Positions 12,353 through 23,999 of a stretch of DNA of 64,000 nucleotides are shown here, in pieces. The position numbers were made by a program, and so were the translations under genes. The notes beneath the pieces are model-generated. The model was not told where the DNA came from. It ran no database searches and saw nothing but the letters and a program-made list of their open reading frames with translations. The DNA is from Symsagittifera roscoffensis (lineage: Eukaryota; Xenacoelomorpha; Acoela; Convolutidae). Location: NCBI RefSeq assembly GCF_963678635.1, contig NC_087069.1:19814660-19878659 (forward strand), in the 5' to 3' direction. Each line of letters begins with the position of its first letter. Position 1 is the stretch's first letter.

Positions 12353-12512
12353 TCACACGCTTGCTTCCAGTGCTCGAAGAGAGCAATGCGCCGCCAGTCC
12401 ACTGAGCGCCGCATGAAACTGCTCTAAGGACTCCCCAATCCATTGTTTCCTTGACAGTAGCTGAAAGACTGCGTTTTTTTCCTTGCGTTCCTTCTTGAAC
12501 TCCCCTTCCATC
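12353..12512 (-). mobile_element. Gypsy fossil: gag fragment next to assembly gap
   Basis: The minus-strand reading FQLLSRKQ...ESLEQFHAALSGLAAHC parallels the gag of the 26-kb element (KLLNRKQ...ESYEQFWGALTDLASTC). This shared helix-rich capsid segment supports gag and shows that the two elements belong to related lineages. The 200-N gap removes the adjoining part. Confidence 0.75.
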
Positions 12513-12712
12513 NNNNNNNNNNNNNNNNNNNNNNNNNNNNNNNNNNNNNNNNNNNNNNNNNNNNNNNNNNNNNNNNNNNNNNNNNNNNNNNNNNNNNNNN
12601 NNNNNNNNNNNNNNNNNNNNNNNNNNNNNNNNNNNNNNNNNNNNNNNNNNNNNNNNNNNNNNNNNNNNNNNNNNNNNNNNNNNNNNNNNNNNNNNNNNNN
12701 NNNNNNNNNNNN
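12513..12712. other. Assembly gap (200 N)
   Basis: Exactly 200 consecutive N, the same length as the second gap, so the true missing length is unknown. Apparent reading frames across it are meaningless. Confidence 1.
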
Positions 12713-13170
12713 TTTTTTTGATCGAACCATAAAGTGAGCAACTCAAAGAAGCAGAAAATTGAGCACCTCAGACTGGGTTATTTTCAATTTTCTTTTCATT
12801 GCATCGTTTGCTGCTACTTGTTATCAAGGGTGATATATCGTCGTCTGGCACGTAAGCTGCAGCAGAATACTTGTGCACATCTATCGTATTTTCACTTAGT
12901 AGTCTATCAAGTAACCATGAAAGTTTAAATCTGACACACTTTGCTATGTCTGTCTAGCATCTCAGCCCAGCAGTATTCGTTTGGTCACACTTTCTGTACA
13001 TTTCTAGTTTTTCTATGAGATGACATAATGATTGGGACCACATAGATGGATTCAATTTGAAATTAGGTCTACTATACAGCCTGGAAAACATATTTGTAAA
13101 ACATACAACCTGGCAAACGTTTTGTTTAAATTCGAGAATTCGCACCACATTATAGCAGGCATCATATGAC
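12713..13170. other. Non-coding interval after gap
   Basis: I see no gene. The last ~80 bases (ending in CATATGACGGTCTAAGG) resemble the end of the R4 repeat module at 34.7-34.8 kb, just upstream of the R1 copy, so the R4-R1 junction may also be preserved here. Confidence 0.45.
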
Positions 13171-13645
13171 GGTCTAAGGTTTTTTCGTGCACACTTCGGG
13201 TTTTTTTCTGCTGTTTTATAGTATTGGTATTTTTTGAAGATTTTGCGAAAATTTTATCTAGTCGAAGTTAACGGGGTCTTTGCAAAAACAGATATTTTTT
13301 TTCTTCAAAAATTAGCGATTTTTTCTTTTGGTATAGAGATGCTAGACACTGGAAATTACGCTCCAATTTAAAAAATTAATTTGCATAAGTGTGTATAATC
13401 ACGTTTTCAATTCAAAAAAACTGCGTAATGTAAAAACATCTTCTTTTTGAAACAAAAACTAATGAGGACTGATTGCTTAGTAACCTAGCCTAATCTATAA
13501 GTCCTACCTAAACCGTAAAATTGTTTGACAATAGTAATGGTGAAAACATCCGTTATAAAAAGGGATACTTTAAAGAGATTAAACGGTTGTTAGTTGATTA
13601 CTGTAAGTATAAAAGGGGTGGAACAACTTAATTTATGATTACCAA
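13171..13645 (+). repeat. Dispersed repeat R1, copy 1
   Basis: About 475 bases that align along their length with 34813-35300. Shared landmarks are CTAAG-TTTTTTCGTG at the start, TCTTTGCAAA, CAAAAATTAGCGATT, GGTATAGAGA, TTGATTGCTTAGTAA and GTATAAAAGG-TGGA-CAAC near the end. Divergence is considerable, with many small indels. No coding potential or terminal inverted repeats are evident. A fragment in the opposite orientation lies near 39345-39410. Confidence 0.75.
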
Positions 13646-13759
13646 GTTGGGTATGATTACCAAGTTGCGTTGGGTTGATCACCAAAATGGGTTTAGGCCT
13701 GGTCACAATTTTTTTCCTAGTAAGAGATAATTCTCAAGTTGTAGTTTCCGATTACAGTT

Positions 13760-13935
13760 TATGAAAAAGAGTCTGCTTTTGGTGCTCCCGCCTTTGTCTC
13801 CAGTCTATCTCTCCTGGTTTCGGGTATTTCGGGAATCCCGGGGGAGTCTCTTCTTGCTCTCCGTTACACAATTTATATTTGCTTGAATCCTTGGTTCGTT
13901 TACGGTTTTGTTAGCTTCTTTTTTTAAAATTTAAC
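13760..13935 (+). repeat. Dispersed repeat R2, copy 1
   Basis: This GC-richer segment (TTTGTCTCCAGTCTATCTCT, GGGAATCCCG, CTTGCTCTCCGT) aligns with 38825-38960, including the following GTTAGCTT-C/ACGATTTTTTT and the AAAATGTAAGCAAA-AAA word further on. It may belong to a larger diverged repeat that runs to about 14.1 kb. It does not look like coding sequence. Confidence 0.65.
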
Positions 13936-15486
13936 TAATTTTAGCAAGAATGAAATGTAAGCAAAGAAAGTAGAGAAAATACCCAAAAGTAAAAAATTTT
14001 TTAAGTTTTAACAATTTGTCATCTAAGAAAATGAACCGAAAAAAAAATTAGGCAGCCTACTTAGCCAGTACAAGTTCTGATGCACACATGTGCAGTTGAT
14101 TTTAATATCAAACACCCTAATTCGACATCCCCCTTTCTTTCATCGGAAATCCCAGACTTCAGATCTACTTGATTTTTCTAGAGAAAAACTAATTAATCCT
14201 TAGTTCATGACAAGTGATTCAATTCGCACTTGTTTTTTGATTCAATTTTTAGAAGTAATGATCTTGAATTATAAAACAAGGACTGTTGCTTTTCGTTAAC
14301 AAAGAAATTAGTCTGCCTTAGCGTCTCTGAAAACTTCTGCATTTTGCTTTTCGGAGTATAGCTCAGAAAGTCAATAAATATTTAGTCGCCCCTTTATGAG
14401 CATGATTTTTACGAAACGAAAAAATGAGCGGTAAAATCCGGTGGAAAATAATGAAGTCGTTAATTTAGAAAAAAAGTAGATTGACTGGGAATAATCTCAG
14501 ACATATTTACATTTAATTTTTAGAGGGACTTTTTTGAAAATCCTCAAAAGAAGAAATCGGTTTTTAAGCAATTGTGAGAATTTTAACATCGAACTCAAAA
14601 AATGCACTTTTGTTTTGCTTATTAGAAAAATTTGTGGTCTTCTCCAGATGATTTTTGTAAGATATCAAGGTTTTTATCTTCTTCTCTGTCGCCTCAAAAA
14701 ACTCTTTCAGGACCTTCATTTTCCTCCTCCATTTCTACTCCCTAATTTCGAGTTTTTCATGCTTTGTCCTAAAAATTTTGACTTTTGCATTTTGTACAGG
14801 GTATTCCTTTTTTCTCGCATAAAGTTTTGTTGGTATTTTTTTTGCTTAAGCAGAGTCCAATGATTTTAACCTGGCTTCAAGGAAAATTTGAGACTGGTTT
14901 TTGATCTGGGATGACTCATAGTAATAATAGTTTCCGTTTTTTTGCAACTTGATTCGTTTTGCTATTTTGTCTTGGGTCTTTATTTGAAACGTAGTCAATT
15001 GGCTTCTTTTCTACGTTGCTGATAACCGATTTGTCTTTAACCTTTTCGAAGGTTTGATTTTGGACAATTCAAAAGCAGTTCATTTTTTCTCTGCTCTGGG
15101 GCTGGCTCGGGATGATCGGCATTCCAATCATCAAAGGAATTGTTTACTCTCCACTTAAAATTTGTCTCGGCTTGTTTTTGCTCAATTCTACGTATATATG
15201 ATCTACTAGGAGTCCCGAGTCTTATTATGATACAAGGTTTTGCTATTAAAATTTAAAACAACAAAAGACATAACTAAGTGTGTAAAATTTTCTGAAAAAA
15301 AAACTTTAAAGTTGGTTATAATTACTCCCTATTTAAAATAGGTACCCAAAGTACACATGGGTTTCTCACCTGGATTTTTCATAGATCCCCCTATTTTAGA
15401 TAAAAGGTTTTGAAAAAACAGGTGATGGTGAAAAGTACAAATTAAATTCAATTTAAGTGGGATTTTTGTGTTTTGCGCAGTCCCAC
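13936..15486. other. AT-rich non-coding interval
   Basis: I see no gene. Open frames such as 14534-14863 are T-rich with hydrophobic, low-complexity translations and no motif. Part of the left section continues the R2 repeat. The interval ends with CCCAC at 15482-15486, the proposed left target-site copy of the adjacent Gypsy fossil. Confidence 0.5.
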
Positions 15487-15822
15487 TATTATACCCTCAT
15501 CGGTTTGATGATATATAATCTATGTCTAGTGAAGTTCATGTCCTAGATAAGAATGAGACAAGAAAAATAACAACTTAAATTCAACTCGTTACGTTTAAGT
15601 CTGACTGACACTGACCTCGAATCATTTGAGAGACAGTGCCTCATAGGAACTAGTACATATGTCATTACGTATTAATAGGTACTTATTTATTCAGAAGACT
15701 TCTATATGTTAATCAATGTAAGCTAAGTTTATAATATGTAATCGTTACCAACTAGTAGTTCTGGCACTTAATTCTATATTAACATTAAAGGATGTTTTGC
15801 TTTAATATCCGTACGGGTAACA
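15487..15822 (-). repeat. 3' LTR of the minus-strand Gypsy fossil
   Basis: About 314 bases (15509-15822) align without large gaps with 25017-25330; a weaker ~20-base extension at the left side (TATTATACCCTCA versus TATTACCCTCA) brings the edge to a CCCAC that is also present just outside the other LTR. On the minus strand the LTR begins TGTTA-CCGTACGGATATTAAAG, the canonical TG start. Confidence 0.88.
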
Positions 15823-15850
15823 TTTCCCTCTTTTTGAATAAGTGATTATA

Positions 15851-16584
15851 TCACTTATCCTTCCTCTTGTTTTTCTTTTCCATGGTTTTAGTGATATTTT
15901 CTTCCCGTGTATCCTTCTCCGTTTGTACCGCAGCATGTGGTACGACTTGTTTGTGTTGTTCCGTGGTGTCTTCTCTTTCTCGATGGAACGTCATAGAAAT
16001 TCCCCGAACCGGTGAAATGGTTTGCAGTATGTTCATTGCCTCCTCGATGTTCCTACTGAAGGATTCCTCTGTTGTTTGTTGTTTGTCTAGAATGTACCGG
16101 GAGGTTGGTTTTATTTGCGTTGTGCTGTCGCTTGTACTTTCGTATCTTATGTTTTCTGGTGTTACTTCTTCCATGTGGATTTCTACGCACATAATTTCCT
16201 CGGAGGAAATTTGTGACGGGTCGGTATCGGATATAGGATTGATGTCGATTTGTGGATTTTCGGCTGGCTGATCTGAGGTACTGACATCAATTGTGGCGTG
16301 TTTGACGTGTGCTACCAAACAAGATTCGGCGGCGTTTGATATTTGAGCGATGGGAATAGCATTTCCTAGGTTTTTGGCAAGTGCGCTTTCCTTTGCCTTG
16401 TTGGTCGTCGTATTTCCGACAATTTCTGTTCGGGTGTGGCCTTTATGTCGATTCGTTTTGCGGCTGGTGTATCTGGTGACCGTTTTTTTTCTTCTTGGTC
16501 TTTATCTGAAGATAGTGAAATAGAGGTGTTGCATTCAAAGTGGATTTTTGTTAGATCCAATTTTGGTTTTTTCTTAGGGCTCAT
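15851..16584 (-). mobile_element. Gypsy fossil: charged 3' tail region (terminal copy)
   Basis: The terminal copy of the tail has Ser/Thr/Glu/Lys-rich, apparently disordered readings and a basic RPTRQRKAHLP block. The 26-32 kb element has a comparable block in its tail (RPRRNVGPPQFFGN), supporting homology of these tails across the Gypsy elements here. Beyond the repeated unit, this copy alone continues into a unique Lys/Glu-rich end near 15851. Confidence 0.65.
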
Positions 16585-19500
16585 TTTTCCTGATGACCTC
16601 GTTTGTTGTTGCCGATGAGTTTTTGGGTCTTTTTTGTTATTTTGCCTATTGTGTTAGTTTGAGTCTGCTGTTGAAAGTACTGAAAATCTTTTGTGGTTCC
16701 AAGGTTTTTCGATTTAGCGATTTTTGGATTATGTCCTGAATCGTTTTTGGAGGTGATCGCTTGGGGTTTGTTGTTGTTGTTCCCTCTGTGATGGGATGTT
16801 GGCTGGTGGTCTTTTTCCCTTAAACACTTGGTTTGGCTCGTGGTAGATGTTTATACGCCACAAAGTCCTTTAATGCCGCTTGCCCACATTTTCCGTATAC
16901 CCTTGGGTCCCGTTTAAAAGCTAGGCCATCGTGCCTTATTACACGCGGTTGTTTGCCGTCTTCTCTTATCCACCCGGTGTGTGGGGAATGAATTTATGTA
17001 AATCCTTTTTCGGTAAAATTGAATTGTGCCCCAAATGTTCCTGGATTTTTTAAATTTTAAAGAAATTGTTCCCGATTTTCTAGCTACTTGCTCTAAGCGA
17101 AGTCCTGTTTCAAGGTTAATTGTGTGAGCTGGACCTTTGAATCGGTCTTTTAAGAAGAATAGGGGTGCTTTTTTGAGGTGTTGTTTCTCTTGATTACTGA
17201 GTGGTCTTATTGGCTTACGCGTTTTTAACTTCTCTGAGTCGTTTGAATTTTTGTTACAAAATGATCTTTTGAGTTTTAATAAATCTTAAGGTTTGTTTGA
17301 AAGTGCTAGATACGCACCTATTGGAAAGTTCATGAGCAGTTGTTGGTCGTAGTCTTCGTCGCTGCTTTACAGCGTAATTGAGTCCTCTCCTTTTGTTGCC
17401 TCCACTTGGGCTTTAGCGCGTCGTTTCCCAGGGTTGTTTTTTTTGTGAGTTGCTTGTTGAGCCCTGCTGGTGATCTGCTGTCGTATTTGCGTTGTGCTGT
17501 CGCTTATACTTTCGTATTTTATGTTTTCTGGTGTTACTGCTTCCATGTGGATTTCTACGCACATAATTTCCTCGGAGGAAATTTGTGACGGGTCGGTATC
17601 GGATATAGGATTGATGTCGATTTGTGGATTTTCGGCTGGCTGATCTGAGGTACTGACGTCAATTGTGGCGTGTTTGACGTGTGCTACCAAACAAGATTCG
17701 GCGGCGTTTGATATTTGAGCGATGGGAATAGCATTTCCTAGGTTTTTGGCAAGTGCGCTTTCCTTTGCCTTGTTGGTCGTCGTATTTCCGACAATTTCTG
17801 TTCGGGTGTGGCCTTTATGTCGATTCGTTTTGCGGCTGGTGTATCTGGTGACCGTTTTTGTTCTTCTTGGTCTTTATCTGAAGATAGTGAAATAGAGGTG
17901 TTGCATTCAAAGTGGATTTTTGTTAGATCCAATTTTGGTTTTTTCTTAGGGCTCATTTTTCCTGATGACCTCGTTTGTTGTTGCCGATGAGTTTTTGGGT
18001 CTTTTTTGTTATTTTGCCTATTGTGTTAGTTTGAGTCTGCTGTTGAAAGTACTGAAAATCTTTTGTGGTTCCAAGGTTTTTCGATTTAGCGATTTTTGGA
18101 TTATGTCCTGAATCGTTTTTGGAGGTGATCGCTCGGGGTTTGTTGTTGTTGTTCCCTCTGTGATGGGATGTTGGCTGGTGGTCTTTTTCCCTTAAACACT
18201 TGGTTTGGCTCGTGGTAGATGTTTATACGCCACAAAGTCCTTTAATGCCGCTTGCCCACATTTTCCGTATACCCTTGGGTCCCGTTTAAAAGCTAGGCCA
18301 TCGTGCCTTATTACACGCGGTTGTTTGCCGTCTTCTCTTATCCACCCGGTGTGTGGGGAATGAATTTATGTAAATCCTTTTTCGGTAAAATTGAATTGTG
18401 CCCCAAATGTTCCTAGATTTTTTAAATTTTAAAGAAATTGTTCCCGATTTTCTAGCTACTTGCTCTAAGCGAAGTCCTGTTTCAAGGTTAATTGTGTGAG
18501 CTGGACCTTTGAATCGGTCTTTTAAGAAGAATAGGGGTGCTTTTTTGAGGTGTTGTTTCTCTTGATTACTGAGTGGTCTTATTGGCTTACGCGTTTTTAA
18601 CTTCTCTGAGTCGTTTGAATTTTTGTTAAAAAATGATCTTTTGAGTTTTAATAAATCTTAAGGTTTGTTTGAAAGTGCTAGATACGCACCTATTGGAAAG
18701 TTCATGAGCAGTTGTTGGTCGTAGTCTTCGTCGCTGCTTTACAGCGTAATTGAGTCCTCTCCTTTTGTTGCCTCCACTTGGGCTTTAGCGCGTCGTTTCC
18801 CAGGGTTGTTTTTTTTGTGAGTTGCTTGTTGAGCCCTGCTGGTGATCTGCTGTCGTATTTGCGTTGTGCTGTCGCTTATACTTTCGTATTTTATGTTTTC
18901 TGGTGTTACTGCTTCCATGTGGATTTCTACGCACATAATTTCCTCGGAGGAAATTTGTGACGGGTCGGTATCGGATATAGGATTGATGACGATTTGTGGA
19001 TTTTCGGCTGGCTGATCTGAGGTACTGACGTCAATTGTGGCGTGTTTGACGTGTGCTACCAAACAAGATTCGGCGGCGTTTGATATTTGAGCGATGGGAA
19101 TAGCATTTCCTAGGTTTTTGGCAAGTGCGCTTTCCTTTGCCTTGTTGGTCGTCGTATTTCCGACAATTTCTGTTCGGGTGTGGCCTTTATGTCGATTCTT
19201 TTTGCGGCTGGTGTATCTGGTGACCGTTTTTGTTCTTCTTGGTCTTTATCTGACGATAGTGAAATAGAGGTGTTGCATTCAAAGTGGATTTTTGTTAGAT
19301 CCAATTTTGCTTTTTTCTTAGGGCTCATTTTTCCTGATGACCTCGTTTGTTGTTGCCGATGAGTTTTTGGGTCTTTTTTGTTATTTTGCCTATTGTGTTA
19401 GTTTGAGTCTGCTGTTGAAAGTACTGAAAATCTTTTGTGGTTCCAAGGTTTTTCGATTTAGCGATTTTTGGATTATGTCCTGAATCGTTTTTGGAGGTGA

Positions 19501-20224
19501 TCGCTTGGGGCTTGTTGTTGTTGTTCCCTCTGTGATGGGATGTTGGCTGGTGGTCTTTTTCCCTTAAACACTTGGTTTGGCTCGTGGTAGATGTTTATAC
19601 GCCACAAAGTCCTTTAATGCCGCTTGCCCACATTTTCCGTATACCCTTGGGTCCCGTATAAAAGCTAGGCCATCGTGCCTTATTACACGCGGTTGTTTGC
19701 CGTCTTCTCTTATCCACCCGGTGTGTGGGGAATAAATTTGTATAAATCCTTTTTCGGTAAAATTGAATTGTGCCCCAAATGTTTCTGGATTTTTTAAATT
19801 TTAATGCAATTGTTCCCGATTTTCTAGCTACTTGCTCTAAGCGAAGTCCTGTTTCAAAGTTAATTGTGTGAGCTGGAACTTTGAATCGGTCTTTTAAGAA
19901 GAATAGGGGTGCTTTTTTGAGCTGTTGTTTTTCTTGATTACTGAGTGGTCTTATTGGCTTACGCGTTTTTAACTTCTCTGAGTCGTTTGAATTTTTGTTA
20001 AGAAATGATCTTTTGAGTTTTAATAAATCTTAAGGTTTGTTTGAAAGTGCTAGATACGCACCTATTGGAAACTTCATGAGCAGTTGTTGGTCGTAGTCTT
20101 CGTCGCTGCTTTACAGGGTAATTGTGTCCTCTCCTTTTATTGCCTCCACTTGGGCTTTAGCGCGTCGTTTCCCAGGGTTGTTTTTTTGTGAGTTGCTTGT
20201 TGAGCGCTGCTGGTGATCTGCTGT
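16109..20224 (-). repeat. Three tandem 1372-bp units inside the Gypsy tail
   Basis: Three head-to-tail units of 1372 bases, about 16109-17480, 17481-18852 and 18853-20224. Each carries the same landmarks on the minus strand at constant spacing: a 72-codon frame beginning MSPKKK (16366-16584, 17738-17956, 19110-19328), a frame beginning MVAHVKHATIDVS, and an end block NNPGKRRAKAQVE. Adjacent units differ at only about ten positions or fewer by eye (under 1%), far less than the ~8% between the LTRs, so the amplification happened after the element inserted. Confidence 0.93.
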
Positions 20225-21460
20225 CGTGGTGGTTGTATTTTTGACAGAATTGATTGTAGGTTCATGCAAGTATTGGTAGTCCTCGGATACTAATACTACT
20301 GTGTCCTTTGTCCCTTTGTCTTTGTCGACAAGATGCGGCTCATCTTCGCTGTTTTTCTCCCGATCCCACACAGCCTCCGCAGTTAATGCTGGTTTTGTAA
20401 ATACTTTTTCATCTAAACATGATAGCTTAGTGTTTTGCCATGAGAGATTTGACAGTTTTGGTGGGGTGCTTATATTGGTTGATGGTGTGTTAGGCTTTCG
20501 ACCAAAGTGGGCTTCGATCGGGGTCACTTTTGTACTTGCGTTTGGCGTTATGGAAGTATTTTAATTAGTTCGGCCACGTCAGACGCGAGTTCATATTGTT
20601 CGTTTGTTTTGTCGATTTTCATGATTGATAATCTCAGTTTTTGGGATCTCAAGAGTCGTTCGACCGTACCCATTGCCTGTGGTCATCCATTGGTGCGACT
20701 AATAATATGATATTATTAGTTTTGCAATCTAGTAGGAACGTTTTGGCTCGGAAACCTTGGGCTTGATCCCATCTTATATTTCGGGGAACCCCATGATTTA
20801 CGATATGATTTTGCATAAAACGGATTATTGTATCCGCTCTGTTGATTGAAACAATCTTTGCATAAGGAAAATGAGATAAACGATCCTTTCCGACCAAGAT
20901 ATATACTTCTTTTTCGTTTTCATCCGGCAATGGGCCGCAAAACCCAATTGGGTTTCTTCGTTAGGCTCAACCACTGCGTCGATTGTTGTATAGTGCGTTT
21001 TCCCTGAGATTACTTTAAGATTCTTACCCTTTCGGAGTCAGTTTTTTCAATTCTGTGCTGTGGACACAATATCACAGTGCAAGTGGGGGTACCACACATG
21101 TTTTGCCGCTTCTAAAATTCCGCATTCGCCTGGGTGGGTGAGATGTAACGCGTTCATTAGTGTTGGTCTTAATTTTTTGGGTAGGACAACACTATCGTCA
21201 TACAGCAAAATATTGTCTCTGACTGACAATCGGTGGCTAACATTGCAAAAGTAAGGGGCCTAGCACTATTTCAGACCATCCTACTTTTGTTGTTTCACCA
21301 TATCCATCAATGGTGATAGATTCCGGTCTCTTCGTGTAGCTGCTGCCAGAAGCTCGATGTCCATAATTTTCCTCAAGTTCTTTCCGGAACAAGGGTGTGT
21401 CCTTCTCTTCCACTGCAATTGTCTGGTAATCTGAGTTTTCTGTCGTTGTCGTTTCTTCCT
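20111..21460 (-). mobile_element. Gypsy fossil: integrase region
   Basis: Minus-strand readings show the zinc-binding part (LHLTHPGECGILEAAKHVWY near 21100), the core (VNHGVPRNIRWDQAQGF near 20800) and the end of the core (MTPIEAHFGRKPNT near 20500), in that order. The tail triplication follows directly. Confidence 0.85.
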
Positions 21461-21841
21461 GCATTGTTCGGCAGATGGTGTTGACTTTTTTGTTCTCTTT
21501 TCGTCTAAAGGTGTGGCTCTTTGCTAATGGAAAGACTTGGTGTGTGACATCACTGATGGTAAGTTCGGGCGGTGGTAATTTATTTAGATAATCGGTGAAT
21601 GAGGCGTAATTAATGGCATTTTCTAGTGATTTTCTTAAAGGGGCAAGGCCATGCCTCGTTGTAATTGTTGACTCATTTTTCTACTGCTAACAGTATATGT
21701 ACAATTTGTAAATTTATGTTTCAGATTTGAAGGCCGATCAGTAAAATTTCTTTTCCAATCGATAGAGCGACTTGTTCGAGACAATTGACTATGAACAATA
21801 AATGCGGTTTGTTTGTGAATAGAAATTGAAGTTGCAAAATT

Positions 21842-23552
21842 CTAGTTATGGTTGAATTTTTTGGTGCCTAGATATCTGATTGGATTTTCATTCAAGCACA
21901 TGTTTTTTTTGCTGCTGTCTTGAAATTCTAAGTTTTTAACGAAATCGTCGATTAGTGCGACGACAAAGTGTTCGTCCCAGTATGCTGGAGGTTTAGGTTT
22001 ACCTACCGGGTGTCTTGATATGTAATCAATTAGACCCAGTTTACTGCTTGACAGGTGGTGTATATCAAAATCAAACGGTATGAGTCGATCCATCTAGTTA
22101 ATATGCTTTGATAGGTTTTACTACCTCAATTACTTTGTAGAGCACTTACTAATGCTTGGTGATCCGTTATTAGAGTAAACCGTTTACCATAGAGGTATTA
22201 ATTAAAATATTCATTAGCCCATACTGCGGCCAGAAGCTCTAGATCGTTGACAGAGTATTTTTAATTACACTATTTTAAAAACAGCGATGCATACGCAATG
22301 GTTGCCCAACCATCTGGTGTTTCTTGTTCTAGTGCCGCGCCTAATTCATATCGCCTTGCATCGCAAATAGTACGTGTTTCTCTGTTGGTTACGAAGCGTC
22401 TAATTTCTGTAATCTTGTTAACCGCGTCTATTAGGTTTTTGAAAACTTTTTCATTATCCTCCTTCCATGCAAAATTAAATTTGTTGATTGCAGACAGTAG
22501 AGGCCGTAAGGGGTTACATAATTGAGCTAGGTTAGGAATAAGTTTGTTCAAGTGATGAAGACCCCATAAAGCTTTTCGGTTGTTTGAAAGTTTTTGAGTG
22601 TTGCAGGTTTTCAATTGTGTCTGTTTTCTTTTTCATAGGGGTTGTGCCGTTTTCGTTAATTATAAATCGCAGCCACTCTACTTCTTTGCACCCAAATTTA
22701 CATTTGTCTACTGAGAGGGCCATTTTTTGGCATCTAATTTATCTAGAAGTTTTGGTAGTTTCTCTATATGCTGTTCTTTGGTACCGTGCGAAATGATTAG
22801 AATATCATCTAAGAACGCGAACGTATTTTTTTGTTGTTAAGTGTCAGATCTATAGCTTTTTGAAACTCCACGGGCATATTGGTGAGTCCGTAGAAGCCTG
22901 TTTATAAATGGTAGGTGGTTCATGTATCCCTACCACCAATAATGCTAAAATTACACTGTGTACGCGTTGTTACATCAAGTGGTAGTTGGCTATACGCGTA
23001 GCATAGATCTAGTGTAGAAAAAATGTCGTCCGCGGCTTTTTGGTTCCCTCTTGAGCCGATTGTGCTATTTTGTCTAACAAAACCTCAATGTTCGGCATCT
23101 GGTATTTGTTTTTTTTTTGATCGATTTGTTTATTTATTTTGAATCCATAGCTAATTTTCTTGATTGATTTTGTTCCACCGTTATCACAATAAGGCATATG
23201 AAATATTGGTCACTGAATTTCTCCAGGCGGACTATATGACCGTGGTCAATTAGCGATCGAAATTCTTTTCCAATTTTTCTTGAATATGAATGGGAACATG
23301 TCTCCCTCGTTACTGCAAAGCTTTGAATTCTTTTAAGAATTGAGTATGAACTATGTGGTTTTTTGATTTCCCTATCCGTGTACAACGTCTTGGATACGAT
23401 GCTCTGACCCACGTGGCTATTTGGGTATCTGAGTTTTCAATGTTGTTAACCTCAAGTGTTGACTTTCCAATTGGTTTTCTCTCGTGGTGTAGTTGTATTC
23501 CGATTTGGGCGAGAAGATTGTGCCCCATGATGATCGCTTTACTGTCATCCAC
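21842..23552 (-). mobile_element. Gypsy fossil: reverse transcriptase and RNase H region
   Basis: Recognisable minus-strand blocks are LAMDSK and MPNIEVLLDKIAQSAQEG (RT N-part), the thumb-entry block LRFIINENGTTPM, the RNase H stretch with GAALEQETPDGWATIAYASL, and DRLIPFDFDIHHL near the RNase H end. Order and spacing fit Gypsy pol. Confidence 0.85.
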
Positions 23553-23585
23553 CCCTATGAGAGAAGCTGTTTGAACCGTCCATCC

Positions 23586-23777
23586 TCATGATTCTATAAG
23601 GGCGATTAATCGGCCAAGTGAAGGGTTCTTGTATCCATTGTAGCAAACCATTCGGTTAGCTTCGTCGTTGTCATTCAATTTGATTTTAGTTGCCGCTTTT
23701 ACTGTGGATACCAGGAGGTTGGCTGTTTTTTCATTCAGGAAAGAAACTGGGGAACCTGTGTCGACGATGAAAACCAT
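23586..23777 (-). mobile_element. Gypsy fossil: aspartic protease region
   Basis: The minus-strand reading MVFIVDTGSPVSFLNEKTAN has a retropepsin DTG active-site block followed by the usual hydrophobic and polar segments. It lies between gag and RT. Confidence 0.82.
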
Positions 23778-23999
23778 AATATTCTTCTCCGAGCGGACCC
23801 AAATAAGATGTCCTTGGAGATCGGTGTTCGTGAAAGTATCCGCTCGTCTTGGCTCAAATTTTATCCAGTTTGTGGATGTATCATCCGGATGGATCAGTTA
23901 CCATCCTGGAATAATATCACCTGCTTAAAGGTAATTGACGTCAGCGGTCATGTCTGTCTGCTGAAGGTCTTGTTGTGTCGGAATGTTCTCCTGTATCGC

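Larger units (their letters stand above)
7900..12730 (-). mobile_element. Ty3/Gypsy LTR retrotransposon fossil (minus strand)
   Basis: Read on the minus strand, Gypsy parts occur in standard order: gag (about 12730-11830), aspartic protease (about 11825-11562), reverse transcriptase (about 11300-10500), RNase H (about 10500-9650), integrase zinc region and core (about 9620-8770) and a charged C-terminal tail (about 8490-7950). It is old and broken, with roughly eight or more breaks, and no LTR pair is evident. A 200-base assembly gap interrupts the gag end. It is GC-richer than its surroundings, like the left-end relic, which suggests a related or similarly aged lineage. Domain order places it in Ty3/Gypsy rather than Copia. 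Confidence 0.88.

Noticed and set aside
12345-12746. Long open frames spanning the first N run on both strands
   Set aside because: They are open only because 200 undetermined bases cannot supply stops. Only the gag-like part outside the gap is reported.
14534-14863. 109-codon plus-strand frame
   Set aside because: It is a T-rich tract giving a Phe/Leu/Cys-rich reading with no recognisable family, typical of chance openness in such DNA.
15472-15486. TTTTGCGCAGTCC next to the left LTR as a second primer-binding site
   Set aside because: It lies outside the element, on the wrong side and strand for it, and matches the 26-kb primer site over only about eight bases. It is probably chance.
15509-15822. 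LTR edge placed at TGATATATAAT
   Set aside because: It gives no target duplication; extending to about 15487 and 24995 gives CCCAC on both sides and a TG...CA boundary.
16109-20224. Regularly spaced identical segments considered as an array of host genes
   Set aside because: The units lie between the integrase and LTR of a Gypsy fossil and continue its tail region, so they are internal element repeats.
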